A DNA stretch of 64,000 nucleotides. It comes from Thermosynechococcus sp. NK55a (GTDB taxonomy: Bacteria > Cyanobacteriota > Cyanobacteriia > Thermosynechococcales > Thermosynechococcaceae). The stretch spans positions 2,012,313 through 2,076,312 of the forward strand of contig NC_023033.1 in NCBI RefSeq assembly GCF_000505665.1, read 5' to 3'. Each line of letters begins with the position of its first letter. Positions within the stretch are counted from its first letter, which is position 1. The notes below the pieces were generated by a model. The model was given only the letters and a program-made list of their open reading frames with translations. It ran no database searches and was not told where the DNA came from. The translations under genes were made by a program, and so were the position numbers. Of the stretch, positions 22,396 through 31,055 are shown piece after piece.

Positions 22396-22809
22396 ATGCA
22401 GATTGCTGATCAGTCTAAGCGGGTAGTTTACTTGGGAACAGGTCGCCGTAAATCGGCGGTAGCACGGGTGCGATTGATTCCTGGTAGCGGTCAGCTATTG
22501 ATTAATGGCCGCAATGGGGCTGACTACCTGCAAAATAACCCCATCTATCTCAACTTGGTGAAAGCCCCCCTTGAAACCCTAGGACTTGAAAATAGCTACG
22601 ATATCTATGTCAATGCTACGGGGGGTGGTTTGACAGGGCAAGCGGACGCTATTCGTCTCGGTATTGCCCGTGCCCTCTGCCAACTGGACATCGAAAACCG
22701 CAAACCCTTGAAAATCGAAGGCTATCTCACCCGCGATCCCCGTGCGAAGGAGCGGCGTAAATACGGTCTGCGCAAAGCCCGCAAAGCCCCCCAATACTCA
22801 AAACGCTAA
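22396..22809 (+). CDS. rpsI: 30S ribosomal protein S9
   Basis: S9 reaches into the P site with its conserved tail KR. The 137-residue protein contains [20 protein letters not shown], the signature [20 protein letters not shown], and ends APQYSKR, matching the functional C-terminus. It starts 2 bases after the rplM stop. Confidence 0.98.
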   Translation: MQIADQSKRVVYLGTGRRKSAVARVRLIPGSGQLLINGRNGADYLQNNPIYLNLVKAPLETLGLENSYDIYVNATGGGLTGQADAIRLGIARALCQLDIENRKPLKIEGYLTRDPRAKERRKYGLRKARKAPQYSKR

Positions 22810-22847
22810 AATTTTGTTGTTGACTTCTCCTTTGTGGTGAGACTCCT

Positions 22848-23123
22848 ATGCCAAAACCGAACATTCATCCCCAGTGGTATCCCGAAGCCAAAGTCTATTG
22901 CGATGGTGAAGTGGTCATGACAGTTGGTTCCACGAAACCAGAACTGCACGTAGACATCTGGTCAGGCAACCACCCCTTCTTCACCGGTACTCAGAAAATT
23001 GTTGACGCCGAAGGGCGGGTGGAACGCTTCCGCCGTAAATACAGCGGTACCAAGCCTCAGCAAACGGCTAAAGGGAAAAAAGCCGCCACTAAATCTGCAC
23101 CTAAGACTAACAAAAAGGGCTAA
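22848..23123 (+). CDS. rpmE: 50S ribosomal protein L31 (zinc-free form)
   Basis: L31 bridges the 50S central protuberance and the 30S head. The 91-residue protein starts MPKPNIHPQWYPEAKVYCDG and contains VDIWSGNHPFFTGTQKIVDA, where zinc-binding L31 would carry cysteines (C-S-x-C-HPFYTG). Only one Cys (residue 18) is present, so this is a C-minus L31. A Lys/Ala-rich tail follows. It ends the ribosomal protein cluster. Confidence 0.96.
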   Translation: MPKPNIHPQWYPEAKVYCDGEVVMTVGSTKPELHVDIWSGNHPFFTGTQKIVDAEGRVERFRRKYSGTKPQQTAKGKKAATKSAPKTNKKG

Positions 23124-23132
23124 TTGCTCTTT

Positions 23133-24158
23133 ATGTCCCTCTTTTTTCAGCCCGCTGAGTGGCTGCCCCATCGCGCCTGTTGGTTAGCTTTTCCTAGTCA
23201 CGAAGATCTTTGGGGGGAGTTATTACCGCAGGTGCGCTTCGAGTTTGCTGCCCTGTGTCGGGCAATCGCTGACCCTGATCCGGTTACGGGTCAATGTCGA
23301 GGCGAGCAACTGAAAATTCTGGTGCTGGATGAAACAGGCAAAGCCACTGCCCATTCCTACCTAAGCGATCTCAACCCGCAATTTTATCAACTGCCCTTTG
23401 GTGACATTTGGCTGCGGGATACAGCTCCTGTGGGCCTCATCAATGAGGCGGGCGAGCGACGGCTCCTCTGTTTGCCCTTTAATGGCTGGGGCAAAAAGTA
23501 TGAACTGGCTGGCGATAGTGACTTGGCCATCCGCCTAGCCATCCAGATGGGGATACCCTATGGTACTGTGCCCCTATTTCTCGAGGGGGGAGCGATCGAA
23601 GTGGATGGCGAAGGAACCTGCCTCACCACTCGCCAGTGCCTCCTCAATCCCAACCGCAATCCCTATTTAAGCAGCGAAGAAGTGGAAGCCCGCCTCAAGC
23701 CCGCCCTTGGCGTGAGCAAAATCCTCTGGATTGAATCGGGATTGGTCAACGATCACACCGATGGTCATATTGATACCCTGGTGCGTTTTATCGCCCCCGC
23801 AACCGTGGTCTGTATGTTGCCTGACAGCCCTGACGATCCCAACCGCGATATCCTGCTGACGATTTATCAGCAGTTGCAAACCCTGACGGATGCCAAGGGG
23901 CGCTCCCTAGAGGTGATCCCAGTCCCTTCACCGGGGCGGGTGATGAGTCAAAAGGGGGAGATTTTGCCCGCTAGCTATGTCAATTTTTATATCGCCAATA
24001 CTACTGTTGCTGTCCCCACCTATGGTGTCGAAGCCGATACCAAAGCAGTGGAGACGATCGCTAAGCTCTTTCCCAATCGCAGAACCATTGGCCTGCCCGC
24101 GCGGACCCTTTTAGAAGGGGGAGGCGCTTTCCATTGCATTACTCAGCAGGAATTATGA
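23133..24158 (+). CDS. aguA: Agmatine deiminase
   Basis: AguA converts agmatine to N-carbamoylputrescine and ammonia, the first step from arginine-derived agmatine to putrescine. The protein of about 341 residues belongs to the peptidyl-arginine-deiminase fold. Visible motifs are WLAFPSHEDLWG, GDIWLRDTAPVG, FLEGGAIEVDGEGTCLTT, NDHTDGHIDTLVRF and the catalytic-cysteine end GGGAFHCITQQEL. I chose ATG 23133 rather than the upstream in-frame TTG. The stop overlaps the start of aguB (ATGA), so the two steps are co-translated. Confidence 0.95.
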   Translation: MSLFFQPAEWLPHRACWLAFPSHEDLWGELLPQVRFEFAALCRAIADPDPVTGQCRGEQLKILVLDETGKATAHSYLSDLNPQFYQLPFGDIWLRDTAPVGLINEAGERRLLCLPFNGWGKKYELAGDSDLAIRLAIQMGIPYGTVPLFLEGGAIEVDGEGTCLTTRQCLLNPNRNPYLSSEEVEARLKPALGVSKILWIESGLVNDHTDGHIDTLVRFIAPATVVCMLPDSPDDPNRDILLTIYQQLQTLTDAKGRSLEVIPVPSPGRVMSQKGEILPASYVNFYIANTTVAVPTYGVEADTKAVETIAKLFPNRRTIGLPARTLLEGGGAFHCITQQEL

Positions 24159-25012
24159 GAACACTGACCGTTGCTGCCATTCAAGCTGAACTGACCGATG
24201 ACGTTGAGACTAATATTCTGCACCTCAGTGACTTAGTGCGGCAGGCGCATCAACAGGGAGCACAGCTCATTGTCCTGCCAGAGCTATTTGAGGGGCACTA
24301 CTTCTGCAAGGAAGAGCGGGAGATTCACTTTCAGCGGGCACACCCCGTGGAAAACCACCCAACGCTCGCCCACTTTGAGGCCTTGGCGCGGGAACTGGAG
24401 GTGGTGATACCAGTCTCGTTTTTTGAAAAGGCGGGTACCGTCTATTACAACAGTGTGGCCATGATTGATGCGGGGGGCGTCAATCTGGGTGTCTATCGCA
24501 AAAGTCATATTCCCGATGGCCCCGGCTATGAGGAAAAGTTCTACTTTCGACCGGGAAATACAGGCTTTCGGGTCTGGCGCACCCGCTACGGCAGAATCGG
24601 TGTCGGCATCTGCTGGGATCAGTGGTTCCCCGAGGCAGCACGGGTGATGACCCTCATGGGGGCAGAGGTGCTAGTGTATCCCACCGCCATTGGCAGTGAA
24701 CCCCATGATCCCACACTGGACACCAAAGACCCTTGGCAACGGGTGATGGTTGGCCATGCAGTGGCAAATGTAATTCCAGTGGTGGCAGCGAACCGTGTTG
24801 GTGATGAAGGGGGGCAAGTATTTTATGGCAGTTCCTTTATTGCCAATCCAAGGGGAGATCTGGTGGCTACAGCCGATCGCTCCCAAGAAGCCGTGCTTGT
24901 TCATCAATTTGATTTAGAGGAAATTGAGCGCCTGCGGGCGGCCTATGGCTTCTTTCGCGATCGCCGACCCGGACTCTACAAAGCCTTGTTGACTGCCGAT
25001 GGGGTTATTTAA
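24155..25012 (+). CDS. aguB: N-carbamoylputrescine amidase
   Basis: AguB hydrolyses N-carbamoylputrescine to putrescine, CO2 and ammonia. This 285-residue nitrilase-superfamily enzyme has the Glu-Lys-Cys triad in context: LPELFEGHYFCKEE, YRKSHIPDGPGYEEK and GVGICWDQWFPEAARVM. Other features are typical of the amidase (ANRVGDEGGQVFYGSSFI). The start ATG 24155 overlaps the aguA stop. Together the pair makes a complete agmatine-to-putrescine module. Confidence 0.95.
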   Translation: MRTLTVAAIQAELTDDVETNILHLSDLVRQAHQQGAQLIVLPELFEGHYFCKEEREIHFQRAHPVENHPTLAHFEALARELEVVIPVSFFEKAGTVYYNSVAMIDAGGVNLGVYRKSHIPDGPGYEEKFYFRPGNTGFRVWRTRYGRIGVGICWDQWFPEAARVMTLMGAEVLVYPTAIGSEPHDPTLDTKDPWQRVMVGHAVANVIPVVAANRVGDEGGQVFYGSSFIANPRGDLVATADRSQEAVLVHQFDLEEIERLRAAYGFFRDRRPGLYKALLTADGVI

Positions 25013-25453
25013 TCTACGGCGCGATGATCATCGGCGTGGGTTATTCTTAAAGATCTTAAAGATTTGTGAAGGGGCCAGCTACATTTCAGTGTCCTGGTCG
25101 CGATCGCCAGCGGCCTAACTCCACCGATAGCTGCGTTTGCTAACGATGCCACAGGTCAAATTATCTTCCTCTGCAGGAATGTCCAAGATGCAATTACGGT
25201 TTGCCTCAGCATTGGCAATGCCGGTGTTTTATCCCTGATTGATAAATAAGCTCCCGCAGGGGGCGCCTTGACTACGATCTTTGCAATACAATCTTCACAG
25301 TGACGCCGCTTGCAGCTACCTCTGGGGAGAGGGAACCAGCGAGAGCAGCTTACCTACCCTCGTGCCTGTGAATCATGCCCCTAGCTGATATTTTTGGCCG
25401 CCTTCCCACCCGTCAGTTTGTGTCTGCGGGCATCCACAGCGATAGGATGAAGA
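25013..25453. other. 441-base gap between convergent aguB and ftrC
   Basis: No intact gene is visible. The first half contains a probable broken reading frame for a small exported protein (25066-25249, listed separately). After it, a GC-rich stem GCTCCC/GGGGGC near 25252-25268 could end transcription but lacks a T tract. The remaining 180 bases show no coding signal I trust. Confidence 0.4.
25066..25249 (+). pseudogene. Possible small exported protein with one extra G
   Basis: If one G is removed from the GGGG at 25071-25074, GTG 25066 opens a 60-residue frame. It begins MKGQLHFSVLVAIASGLTPP and continues IAAFA, a clean signal peptide with an A-x-A cleavage site. The mature peptide is about 35 residues with two cysteines (FLCRNVQDAITVCLSIGNAG) and ends at TAA 25249. 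The ribosome-binding site is weak. I know no homologue. It may be a real gene with a homopolymer error, or a decayed one. Confidence 0.35.
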
Positions 25454-25825
25454 CTAAGCAACTGTAAAGCGATTGGTTTCCTCCCGAATTTGCTCGAAGG
25501 TAATCTCTTGAGCCGTACCCGCAAAGGGATGATCTGGGGCTAGAAAGAGGAGACAGTGACACTCCCGCCGTTCCCGCATGGGCACACAGGGACAGTTCCA
25601 GTAGGCGGCTGCCACCTCTGCTTCTTTGTCTTCATAGTGGCGACAGGGACACAAGGGGGAGCCGTAGTCGTCCTTATGTTTAGCTAATCCTTCGAGAACA
25701 ACTGCTGTTGTCCCTAGATCTGAGCAAAAGTAGGTTCCAGTGCGCTTGGCATAGGTTTCCGCAAACTTGCGCATGGCTTCAAGGTTTTTGTCGGAGGCCT
25801 GTTGGGGTTTGTAGCTGCTACTCAT
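25454..25825 (-). CDS. ftrC: Ferredoxin-thioredoxin reductase catalytic chain
   Basis: This subunit passes electrons from photosystem I-reduced ferredoxin to thioredoxin through a 4Fe-4S cluster and an adjacent disulfide. The 123-residue protein shows the diagnostic spaced cysteine motifs: YFCSDLG, then PLCPCRHY, NCPCVP and ECHCLLF, which supply cluster ligands and the active-site disulfide. The variable-chain gene is not in this window, as the two are usually unlinked. Start ATG 25825. Confidence 0.96.
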   Translation of the reverse strand: MSSSYKPQQASDKNLEAMRKFAETYAKRTGTYFCSDLGTTAVVLEGLAKHKDDYGSPLCPCRHYEDKEAEVAAAYWNCPCVPMRERRECHCLLFLAPDHPFAGTAQEITFEQIREETNRFTVA

Positions 25826-25902
25826 GGCAAAATTTGCGACACGAAACTTCTTTCAGTGTAGCGGAAGGCGATCGCTCAATTGGCCTCCCGGGGATTAAAA
25901 GA

Positions 25903-25975
25903 TCCAGGGTGCTGGAGTTGAACCAGCCTATGGCGAATTATGAGTTCGCTGCCTCATCCGCTCGGCCAACCCTGG
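25903..25975 (-). tRNA. tRNA with CAU anticodon (probably tRNA-Ile2, possibly elongator tRNA-Met)
   Basis: A 73-base cloverleaf on the minus strand. The acceptor stem CCAGGGT/ACCCTGG is fully paired, with discriminator A. The D arm is GCCGAGCGGATGAGGC. The anticodon stem GCGAA/TTCGC encloses the loop CTCATAA (anticodon CAT), and the T arm is GCTGG-TTCAACT-CCAGC. The perfectly paired first base pair rules out an initiator tRNA. The loop resembles plastid trnI-CAU, whose C34 becomes lysidine, so Ile2 is favoured by inference. CCA is not encoded. Confidence 0.9.
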
Positions 25976-26086
25976 GAAAATCCCTATCATTTCCAATATA
26001 GTCCCCCTTGGTGCCTTCTACTGCTCGGTTGCTTGAATAGCCATTGAGTGGGGGATTCCTTGCTAGAGTTTTTGGGAAGATTGGGA

Positions 26087-27244
26087 ATGAAGCCAATTTA
26101 CTTAGATGGACTGGCCACTACACCGGTGGACCCCCAAGTGTTAGCAGCAATGTTGCCCTATTTTAGCGATCGCCCTGGCAATCCCAGTAATCGTGGCCAT
26201 GCCTACGGTTGGGAGGCCGCCGCCGCCATTGAGGTTGCCCGCGCAACCATTGCCGCAGCCATCCATGCCCGTCCAGAGGAGATTATTTTTACCAGTGGTG
26301 CGACCGAGGCCAACAATCTGGCCATTAAGGGGGTGGCGGAAGCCTACTACAGTCGCGGTCGCCATATCATTACCGTACAGACGGAACACAAGGCGGTGCT
26401 TGCTCCCTGCCGCTATTTGGAGTCCCTGGGCTTTCGGGTGACCTATCTGAGGGTGAATGAAAAAGGGTTGATTGATCTCGCTGAGTTAGAGCAAGCCTTT
26501 ACGCCCGAGACCCTCCTGGTGTCCGTGATGGCTGCCAACAATGAAATTGGCGTGCTACAACCCTTGGCTGAGATTGGTCGCTGCTGTCGCGATCGCGGGG
26601 TACTCTTCCACACCGATGCCGCCCAGGCTCTAGGCAAAATTCCCTTGGATGTTCAGGCGCTTCAGGTGGATCTCATGTCCCTGACTGCCCACAAACTCTA
26701 TGGACCCAAAGGTATTGGTGCCCTCTATGTGCGGCGCGATCGCCCCCGGGTGCAACTGGCGCCTCAACTCCACGGCGGTCCTCAAGAACAGGGCTGGCGA
26801 TCGGGAACCCTAGCCACTCCCCTCATTGTCGGCTTTGGAGTAGCGGTGCAGCTGGCTCAGGAACGTCAAGCAACGGATATTCCCTATTTGTGGCATCTCA
26901 AGGAACGACTGTGGCAGGGGTTGGTTTCCTTGGGGGATATCTATCTCAATGGTGATTGGCAGCAAAGTTTGCCCAACTGTCTCAATATCAGTATTGCTGG
27001 GGTTGACGGCAATGCCCTTCTGCGCTCCATTTATCCCTATGTCGCCCTCTCGACGGGGGCAGCCTGTAGTAGTGAAAAACCTACCCCCTCTCATGTTCTC
27101 CTTGCCTTGGGGCGATCGCCCACCCTGGCCCGCGCTTCCTTGCGCTTTGGCCTATTGCGCACCACGACAGAGGCTGAGATTGATTTGGCTCTTCAGTGTA
27201 TTCGTGACAGCATTCAGCAGTTGCGCCAAGTGTCCAAGGTCTAG
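26087..27244 (+). CDS. Cysteine desulfurase (NifS/IscS-like)
   Basis: A PLP enzyme that takes sulfur from cysteine for Fe-S clusters and thio-modified tRNAs. The protein of about 385 residues starts MKPIYLDGLATTPVDPQVLA and contains FTSGATEANNLAIKG. The PLP-lysine region is DLMSLTAHKLYGPKGIGAL, and the mobile catalytic-cysteine loop is STGAACSSEKPTPSHVLLAL. I chose ATG 26087 with GGGA upstream over an in-frame codon 13 residues earlier. No iscU, iscA or other nif gene is adjacent, so the pathway it serves is open. Confidence 0.92.
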   Translation: MKPIYLDGLATTPVDPQVLAAMLPYFSDRPGNPSNRGHAYGWEAAAAIEVARATIAAAIHARPEEIIFTSGATEANNLAIKGVAEAYYSRGRHIITVQTEHKAVLAPCRYLESLGFRVTYLRVNEKGLIDLAELEQAFTPETLLVSVMAANNEIGVLQPLAEIGRCCRDRGVLFHTDAAQALGKIPLDVQALQVDLMSLTAHKLYGPKGIGALYVRRDRPRVQLAPQLHGGPQEQGWRSGTLATPLIVGFGVAVQLAQERQATDIPYLWHLKERLWQGLVSLGDIYLNGDWQQSLPNCLNISIAGVDGNALLRSIYPYVALSTGAACSSEKPTPSHVLLALGRSPTLARASLRFGLLRTTTEAEIDLALQCIRDSIQQLRQVSKV

Positions 27245-27510
27245 CAAACAACTTTTGTTACATTTATTAACAAAATCCAATTGTTTATATAACTTTACAA
27301 TATCCGCAAATGCCCATAATTCCATGGTTTTTGTGGGCTAAATCACAACAAATTCAGTAGAGTTACGGATGATCCCCAAGTTCTAAAGTCTATAGAATAA
27401 TAACGTATGGTAATTCAAACTTTACAAATTAGTTATATACCCTTTTGATGTCTAAAAAAATCGCTGATAGGCGGAAATACAGAAGGGAAAGTGATTTGGG
27501 GGTAACGTAA
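27245..27510. promoter_or_regulatory. AT-rich intergenic region with a perfect inverted repeat
   Basis: The region contains the 8-bp perfect inverted repeat TTTTGTTA-N7-TAACAAAA at 27253-27275, just after the cysteine desulfurase stop. A sigma70-like -10 element in TATAGAATAATAA (27391-27403) could serve the gene at 27511. GGGGG precedes that gene's ATG. The inverted repeat may be an operator or a weak terminator. Confidence 0.45.
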
Positions 27511-27864
27511 ATGACGAAATTACTGCCTATTACTGCCTACACTATTCGCCGTCTGTTGCGGCAGTATCAAGGCCAGCTCAAATCCGTGGTCGCAGAGGGT
27601 GCTTCCTTGACTGCCAATCCGGAAGTGGACTTGAATGCAGTGCTGGAAAGTCTCTATTTAGATGAGGAAGAAATCCGCACCCAAGTGGCCGAAATTGAAA
27701 GGCTGATGCTGACCTATCAGCTCCTCTTGAAAGTGGGCACGAAAGAACAAGCTGCAGCCATTGAGGAGCGAATTCTCTGGATTTTCGGTCTGAAACGGAT
27801 CGGCAAGCCATCCAGTGAAACAACACCAGAAATACCCACTATGGCCCCACTATATAGCGTTTAA
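27511..27864 (+). CDS. Conserved hypothetical protein
   Basis: A 117-residue, mostly helical soluble protein: ITAYTIRRLLRQYQGQLKSV, then DLNAVLESLYLDEEEIRTQV and a third helix with LMLTYQLLLKVGTKEQAAAI. No signal peptide, membrane segment or catalytic motif is visible. I do not recognise a family. It starts at ATG 27511 after GGGGGTAA and its end overlaps the DUF3143 gene on the other strand by 4 bases. Confidence 0.65.
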   Translation: MTKLLPITAYTIRRLLRQYQGQLKSVVAEGASLTANPEVDLNAVLESLYLDEEEIRTQVAEIERLMLTYQLLLKVGTKEQAAAIEERILWIFGLKRIGKPSSETTPEIPTMAPLYSV

Positions 27865-28133
27865 GGGGCAGCAAAAATCGCTTCTTCCACATCCGCGCGC
27901 GGGCAGGAGTACTTAAAAGAACGCTGACTCACACTGCCCGCAAGGCGATCGCGATAGACCACCTGTAACTCCTCAATATCCAAGCAAATCCGAACTGACC
28001 ACTGGGGATACTCTAACTCCCAACAGTGGATATCTGTTTCGTCCCGCACACAGCCCTTTTGCTGTAGCCATGCTTCAATTTGGGGCAGGGCATGGTTGTA
28101 GAGAGGAGTTTGGGGGTTAGGCAGGTTATTCAT
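27861..28133 (-). CDS. DUF3143 family protein
   Basis: A 90-residue soluble protein, MNNLPNPQTPLYNHALPQIE, followed by WLQQKGCVRDETDIHCWELE and WSVRICLDIEELQVVYRDRL, a pattern I associate with the cyanobacterial DUF3143 family. The function is unknown. The start ATG 28133 overlaps the stop of the J-domain gene (ATGA), so the two are probably produced together at the end of the pil gene chain. An upstream in-frame start at 28172 lies inside the J-domain gene and is less likely. Confidence 0.7.
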   Translation of the reverse strand: MNNLPNPQTPLYNHALPQIEAWLQQKGCVRDETDIHCWELEYPQWSVRICLDIEELQVVYRDRLAGSVSQRSFKYSCPRADVEEAIFAAP

Positions 28134-28609
28134 CCGACTTCTGAGATGCGACTGACAATTTGCAAGATCCATTCTTGCCCCTGTTGGGACAAACCGACAA
28201 TCACCGCCAGAACCAGACAGCTAACAAAGGTGAGCCCCAAGATAAACAGGGCAAAAAGCTCCCCCGGCGAGAGGGGGCGATCCTCTGGGGGAATGCTGGT
28301 AGAACGCCCAGAGCTTTGGGAGCGAGAGCCCCCCCCTCCCCCTGTCCTATGGGGTGGCTTCAACTGAGACTGGCCACGCAAGCGCAATTGCAAGTCATAC
28401 CACTGCCGTTGCTCTGGGTTGGTCAGCACTGCGTAGGCTTCATTGAGGCGATGAAACTCCTCGCGGGCGATCGCCAGCGGCAATGTCGTCGTATCAGGGT
28501 GGTAGAGCTTACTCTTTTCCCGATAAGCACGGCGAATCTCTGCCAACGAGGCCGTGGGCGCCACCTCGAGAATGTCGTAGTGGGTTCGCGACGGGGATAG
28601 ATGTGCCAT
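28130..28609 (-). CDS. J-domain protein with C-terminal membrane anchor
   Basis: A 159-residue protein. Residues 8-75 form a J-domain with the essential HPD (SKLYHPDTTTL) and AYAVLTNPEQRQWYD, so it should stimulate an Hsp70 ATPase. A Gly/Ser/Pro-rich linker follows, encoded partly by an intact C8 run, then one membrane segment ELFALFILGLTFVSCLVLAV and a short tail. No zinc-finger or substrate domain is present. It begins 9 bases after the pilC stop, suggesting co-transcription with the pilus motor genes. Confidence 0.85.
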   Translation of the reverse strand: MAHLSPSRTHYDILEVAPTASLAEIRRAYREKSKLYHPDTTTLPLAIAREEFHRLNEAYAVLTNPEQRQWYDLQLRLRGQSQLKPPHRTGGGGGSRSQSSGRSTSIPPEDRPLSPGELFALFILGLTFVSCLVLAVIVGLSQQGQEWILQIVSRISEVG

Positions 28610-28617
28610 GGCAAGGT

Positions 28618-29838
28618 TTACTTGACCAGATCGAAGATCTTGAACATGGGCAGGTACATCGCCACCAGAATTGACCCTACCATACCCCCTAACACCGCAA
28701 TCATCAAGGGTTCCATCACACTGGTCAGAGCCTTCACTGCCTGCTCCACTTCATCTTCGTAGAAGTCGGCCACCTTCATAAGCATCTTATCCAATTCCCC
28801 TGTCTCCTCGCCCACGTTAATCATCTGGGTGGCTAGAACCGGAAAGACCCGTTCCTGTTGCAGTGCAAGGCTCAACATCCCCCCTGTCTGGACTTGCTTC
28901 GCAGCGCGATCAATGGCATTGGAGATGACTTGGTTACCCGCTGTGGCACTTACAATCTCAAGGGAGCGCAAAATCGGCACCCCAGAACGGGACAATGAGC
29001 CAAAGGTGCGGCAAAACCGTGCCACCGCCGTTTTTTGGATCAAATCTCCAAAGAGGGGCAACTTTAGCAGCAGACCGTCAATCGTTAGGCGGCCGTTAGG
29101 TGTTTTGTAATAGAAACGAATCCCTAAGACCAAACCAATGATAGCAACAATGAGCAACGCCATATACTGGGGCGTGCGCAGGAATTGACTAAGAGCCACC
29201 ATCATGGCCGTAAAGGGAGGCAGCTCACCTCCCAACTGTTTGAAAATCCCCTCAAACACAGGAATCAGAAAAATCACCATCCCTAGGAAGATGCCCACAG
29301 CCAACAGACCCACCACCACAGGATAGGTCAAAGCCGACTTAATCTGGTTGTTAAGGCGAGCCTGATCCTCCAGCAACTTTGAGAGACGGTTGAGCACTTC
29401 GTCGAGAACCCCCCCTGTTTCCCCCGCTTGGATCATGGCCACAAATAGGTTATCAAAGGCCTCTGAATGGGGGCGCATGGCATCGGCTAGAGTACTCCCC
29501 TGTTGAATATCATTGTTAACTGCCATGAGGATTTTTTTCAGTTTGGGGTTGGTACATTGGTCAGCCAAAACAGCGATCCCGCGCACTAAGGCCACACCAG
29601 CATTCACCAGTGCCGCAAACTGACGAGCAAAGATTGCCCGATCCTTCACTGTAATTTTGGAGAGGAAGCTCAGGTCGAGATCCGACTTGAGAGTAAATTT
29701 CTGAGCCTCTTTGACCTCTAGAACCTGTACCCCTTGCAACTGCAAAGCCATGCGGGCTTCTCGAGGTGTTGATGCTTCCTCGCGTACCGTTCTGTATTTG
29801 CCTTGGGCATCTCGTATCCGCACCTCATAGGTTGCCAT
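28618..29838 (-). CDS. pilC: Type IV pilus inner-membrane platform protein PilC
   Basis: PilC (GspF family) is the membrane platform that couples the PilB/PilT motors to pilus assembly. The 406-residue protein has two GspF domains: the first around residues 70-195 (FARQFAALVNAGVALVRGIA, FVAMIQAGETGGVLDEVLNR) and the second around 270-395 (FCRTFGSLSRSGVPILRSLE, MINVGEETGELDKML). Membrane helices lie between and after them. It follows pilT by about 50 bases. Confidence 0.96.
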   Translation of the reverse strand: MATYEVRIRDAQGKYRTVREEASTPREARMALQLQGVQVLEVKEAQKFTLKSDLDLSFLSKITVKDRAIFARQFAALVNAGVALVRGIAVLADQCTNPKLKKILMAVNNDIQQGSTLADAMRPHSEAFDNLFVAMIQAGETGGVLDEVLNRLSKLLEDQARLNNQIKSALTYPVVVGLLAVGIFLGMVIFLIPVFEGIFKQLGGELPPFTAMMVALSQFLRTPQYMALLIVAIIGLVLGIRFYYKTPNGRLTIDGLLLKLPLFGDLIQKTAVARFCRTFGSLSRSGVPILRSLEIVSATAGNQVISNAIDRAAKQVQTGGMLSLALQQERVFPVLATQMINVGEETGELDKMLMKVADFYEDEVEQAVKALTSVMEPLMIAVLGGMVGSILVAMYLPMFKIFDLVK

Positions 29839-29891
29839 GACTCAATACCTCTTTGCTCTCAGATTCATCTGGTGTGCTCGCTGACGGTTCC

Positions 29892-30989
29892 CTAGCGCAC
29901 TGCCGCCGCAGGTGCACCTGCCCCAATAAGACGTTGCAGCTCATCTGGACGTGAAGATTTAGCCATTGCTGCCTCATAGGTAATCACCCCCGCCCGATAG
30001 TAATCGGCCAAGACTTTTTCGAGGGTTTGCATCCCCAGCTTACCGCCCGTTTGAATTGCCGAATAAATCTGCGATGTCTTGCCTTCGCGAATCAGGTTGG
30101 AGATAGCAGGGGTCACTACCATGATCTCTTGGGCCATAACCCGCCCGAATTCACCGGGCTTGGGATTTTTCTTAGGAACCAGTGTTTGGCTGAAGACCGC
30201 CACCAACGAGTTGGACAACTGGACGCGAATTTGCTGTTGCTGCTCAGGGGGAAACACATCCACCATGCGGTCAACGGTTTGAGCTGCTGAACTGGTATGC
30301 AAAGTGCCCATGACCAAGTGACCCGTTTCCGCTGCTGAGATGGCAAGCTGAATCGTTTCCAGGTCACGCATCTCACCCACAAGGATAATGTCGGGGTCTT
30401 CCCGCAGCGCTGCCCGTAGGGCATTGGCAAAACTCTTGGTGTCTTCCCCCACCTGCCGCTGGTGGATCAGGCTCTTGATTGGTTCATAGACAAACTCAAT
30501 GGGGTCTTCAATCGTCAGAATATGCTCAGCGCGGGTTTTGTTGATCAGGTCAATCATTGCCGCCAAGGTTGTGGTTTTGCCTGATCCCGTCGGCCCAGTC
30601 ACCAGAATCAAGCCCCGGGGCCGCTCACTCATTTCGCGAACAATGTTGGGCAATCCCAACTGCTCAAACGTGGGAATTTTGGAACTTAAGGCCCGCAAGC
30701 AAGCAGCATAGGTACCCCGATCTTTATACACATTGACGCGGAACCGCGCCAAACCCCGCACACCATAGGAGCAGTCCAACTCCCAGTTTTGCTCTAGGTG
30801 CTTGCGTTGGGTATTGTTGAGCATGCTGAAGATCAGGCGCTGGCATTGCTCTGGGGTGAGGGGCTCGTAATCCATAGGGGTTAATTTACCGCTGATGCGC
30901 ACGTAGGGGGGGATACCTGCTGAAATGTGCAAGTCTGAACCACCGTTGGCCACGACCTGCTCCATGAGATCCTCAATCATCAACTCCAT
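29892..30989 (-). CDS. pilT: Type IV pilus retraction ATPase PilT
   Basis: PilT powers pilus retraction and so twitching motility and DNA uptake. The 365-residue protein has an N-terminal PAS-like domain (MELMIEDLMEQVVANGGSDL), Walker A TGPTGSGKTTTLAAMID, an Asp box with ILTIEDPIEF, Walker B DIILVGEMRDLETI, the His box MGTLHTSSAAQTVDRMVDVF, and the PilT-specific AIRNLIRE-like sequence (TPAISNLIREGKTSQI). It lies between pilB and pilC. Confidence 0.97.
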   Translation of the reverse strand: MELMIEDLMEQVVANGGSDLHISAGIPPYVRISGKLTPMDYEPLTPEQCQRLIFSMLNNTQRKHLEQNWELDCSYGVRGLARFRVNVYKDRGTYAACLRALSSKIPTFEQLGLPNIVREMSERPRGLILVTGPTGSGKTTTLAAMIDLINKTRAEHILTIEDPIEFVYEPIKSLIHQRQVGEDTKSFANALRAALREDPDIILVGEMRDLETIQLAISAAETGHLVMGTLHTSSAAQTVDRMVDVFPPEQQQQIRVQLSNSLVAVFSQTLVPKKNPKPGEFGRVMAQEIMVVTPAISNLIREGKTSQIYSAIQTGGKLGMQTLEKVLADYYRAGVITYEAAMAKSSRPDELQRLIGAGAPAAAVR

Positions 30990-31055
30990 AGGGTGCTCCT
31001 CGTTTGGTCGTTAAAAGGTTGTCTAGCTTTAGTTTCCTGCTACTTCACTGCTGGT

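Noticed and set aside
25252-25268. Rho-independent terminator after aguB
   Set aside because: The stem GCTCCC/GGGGGC is there but no T tract follows it.
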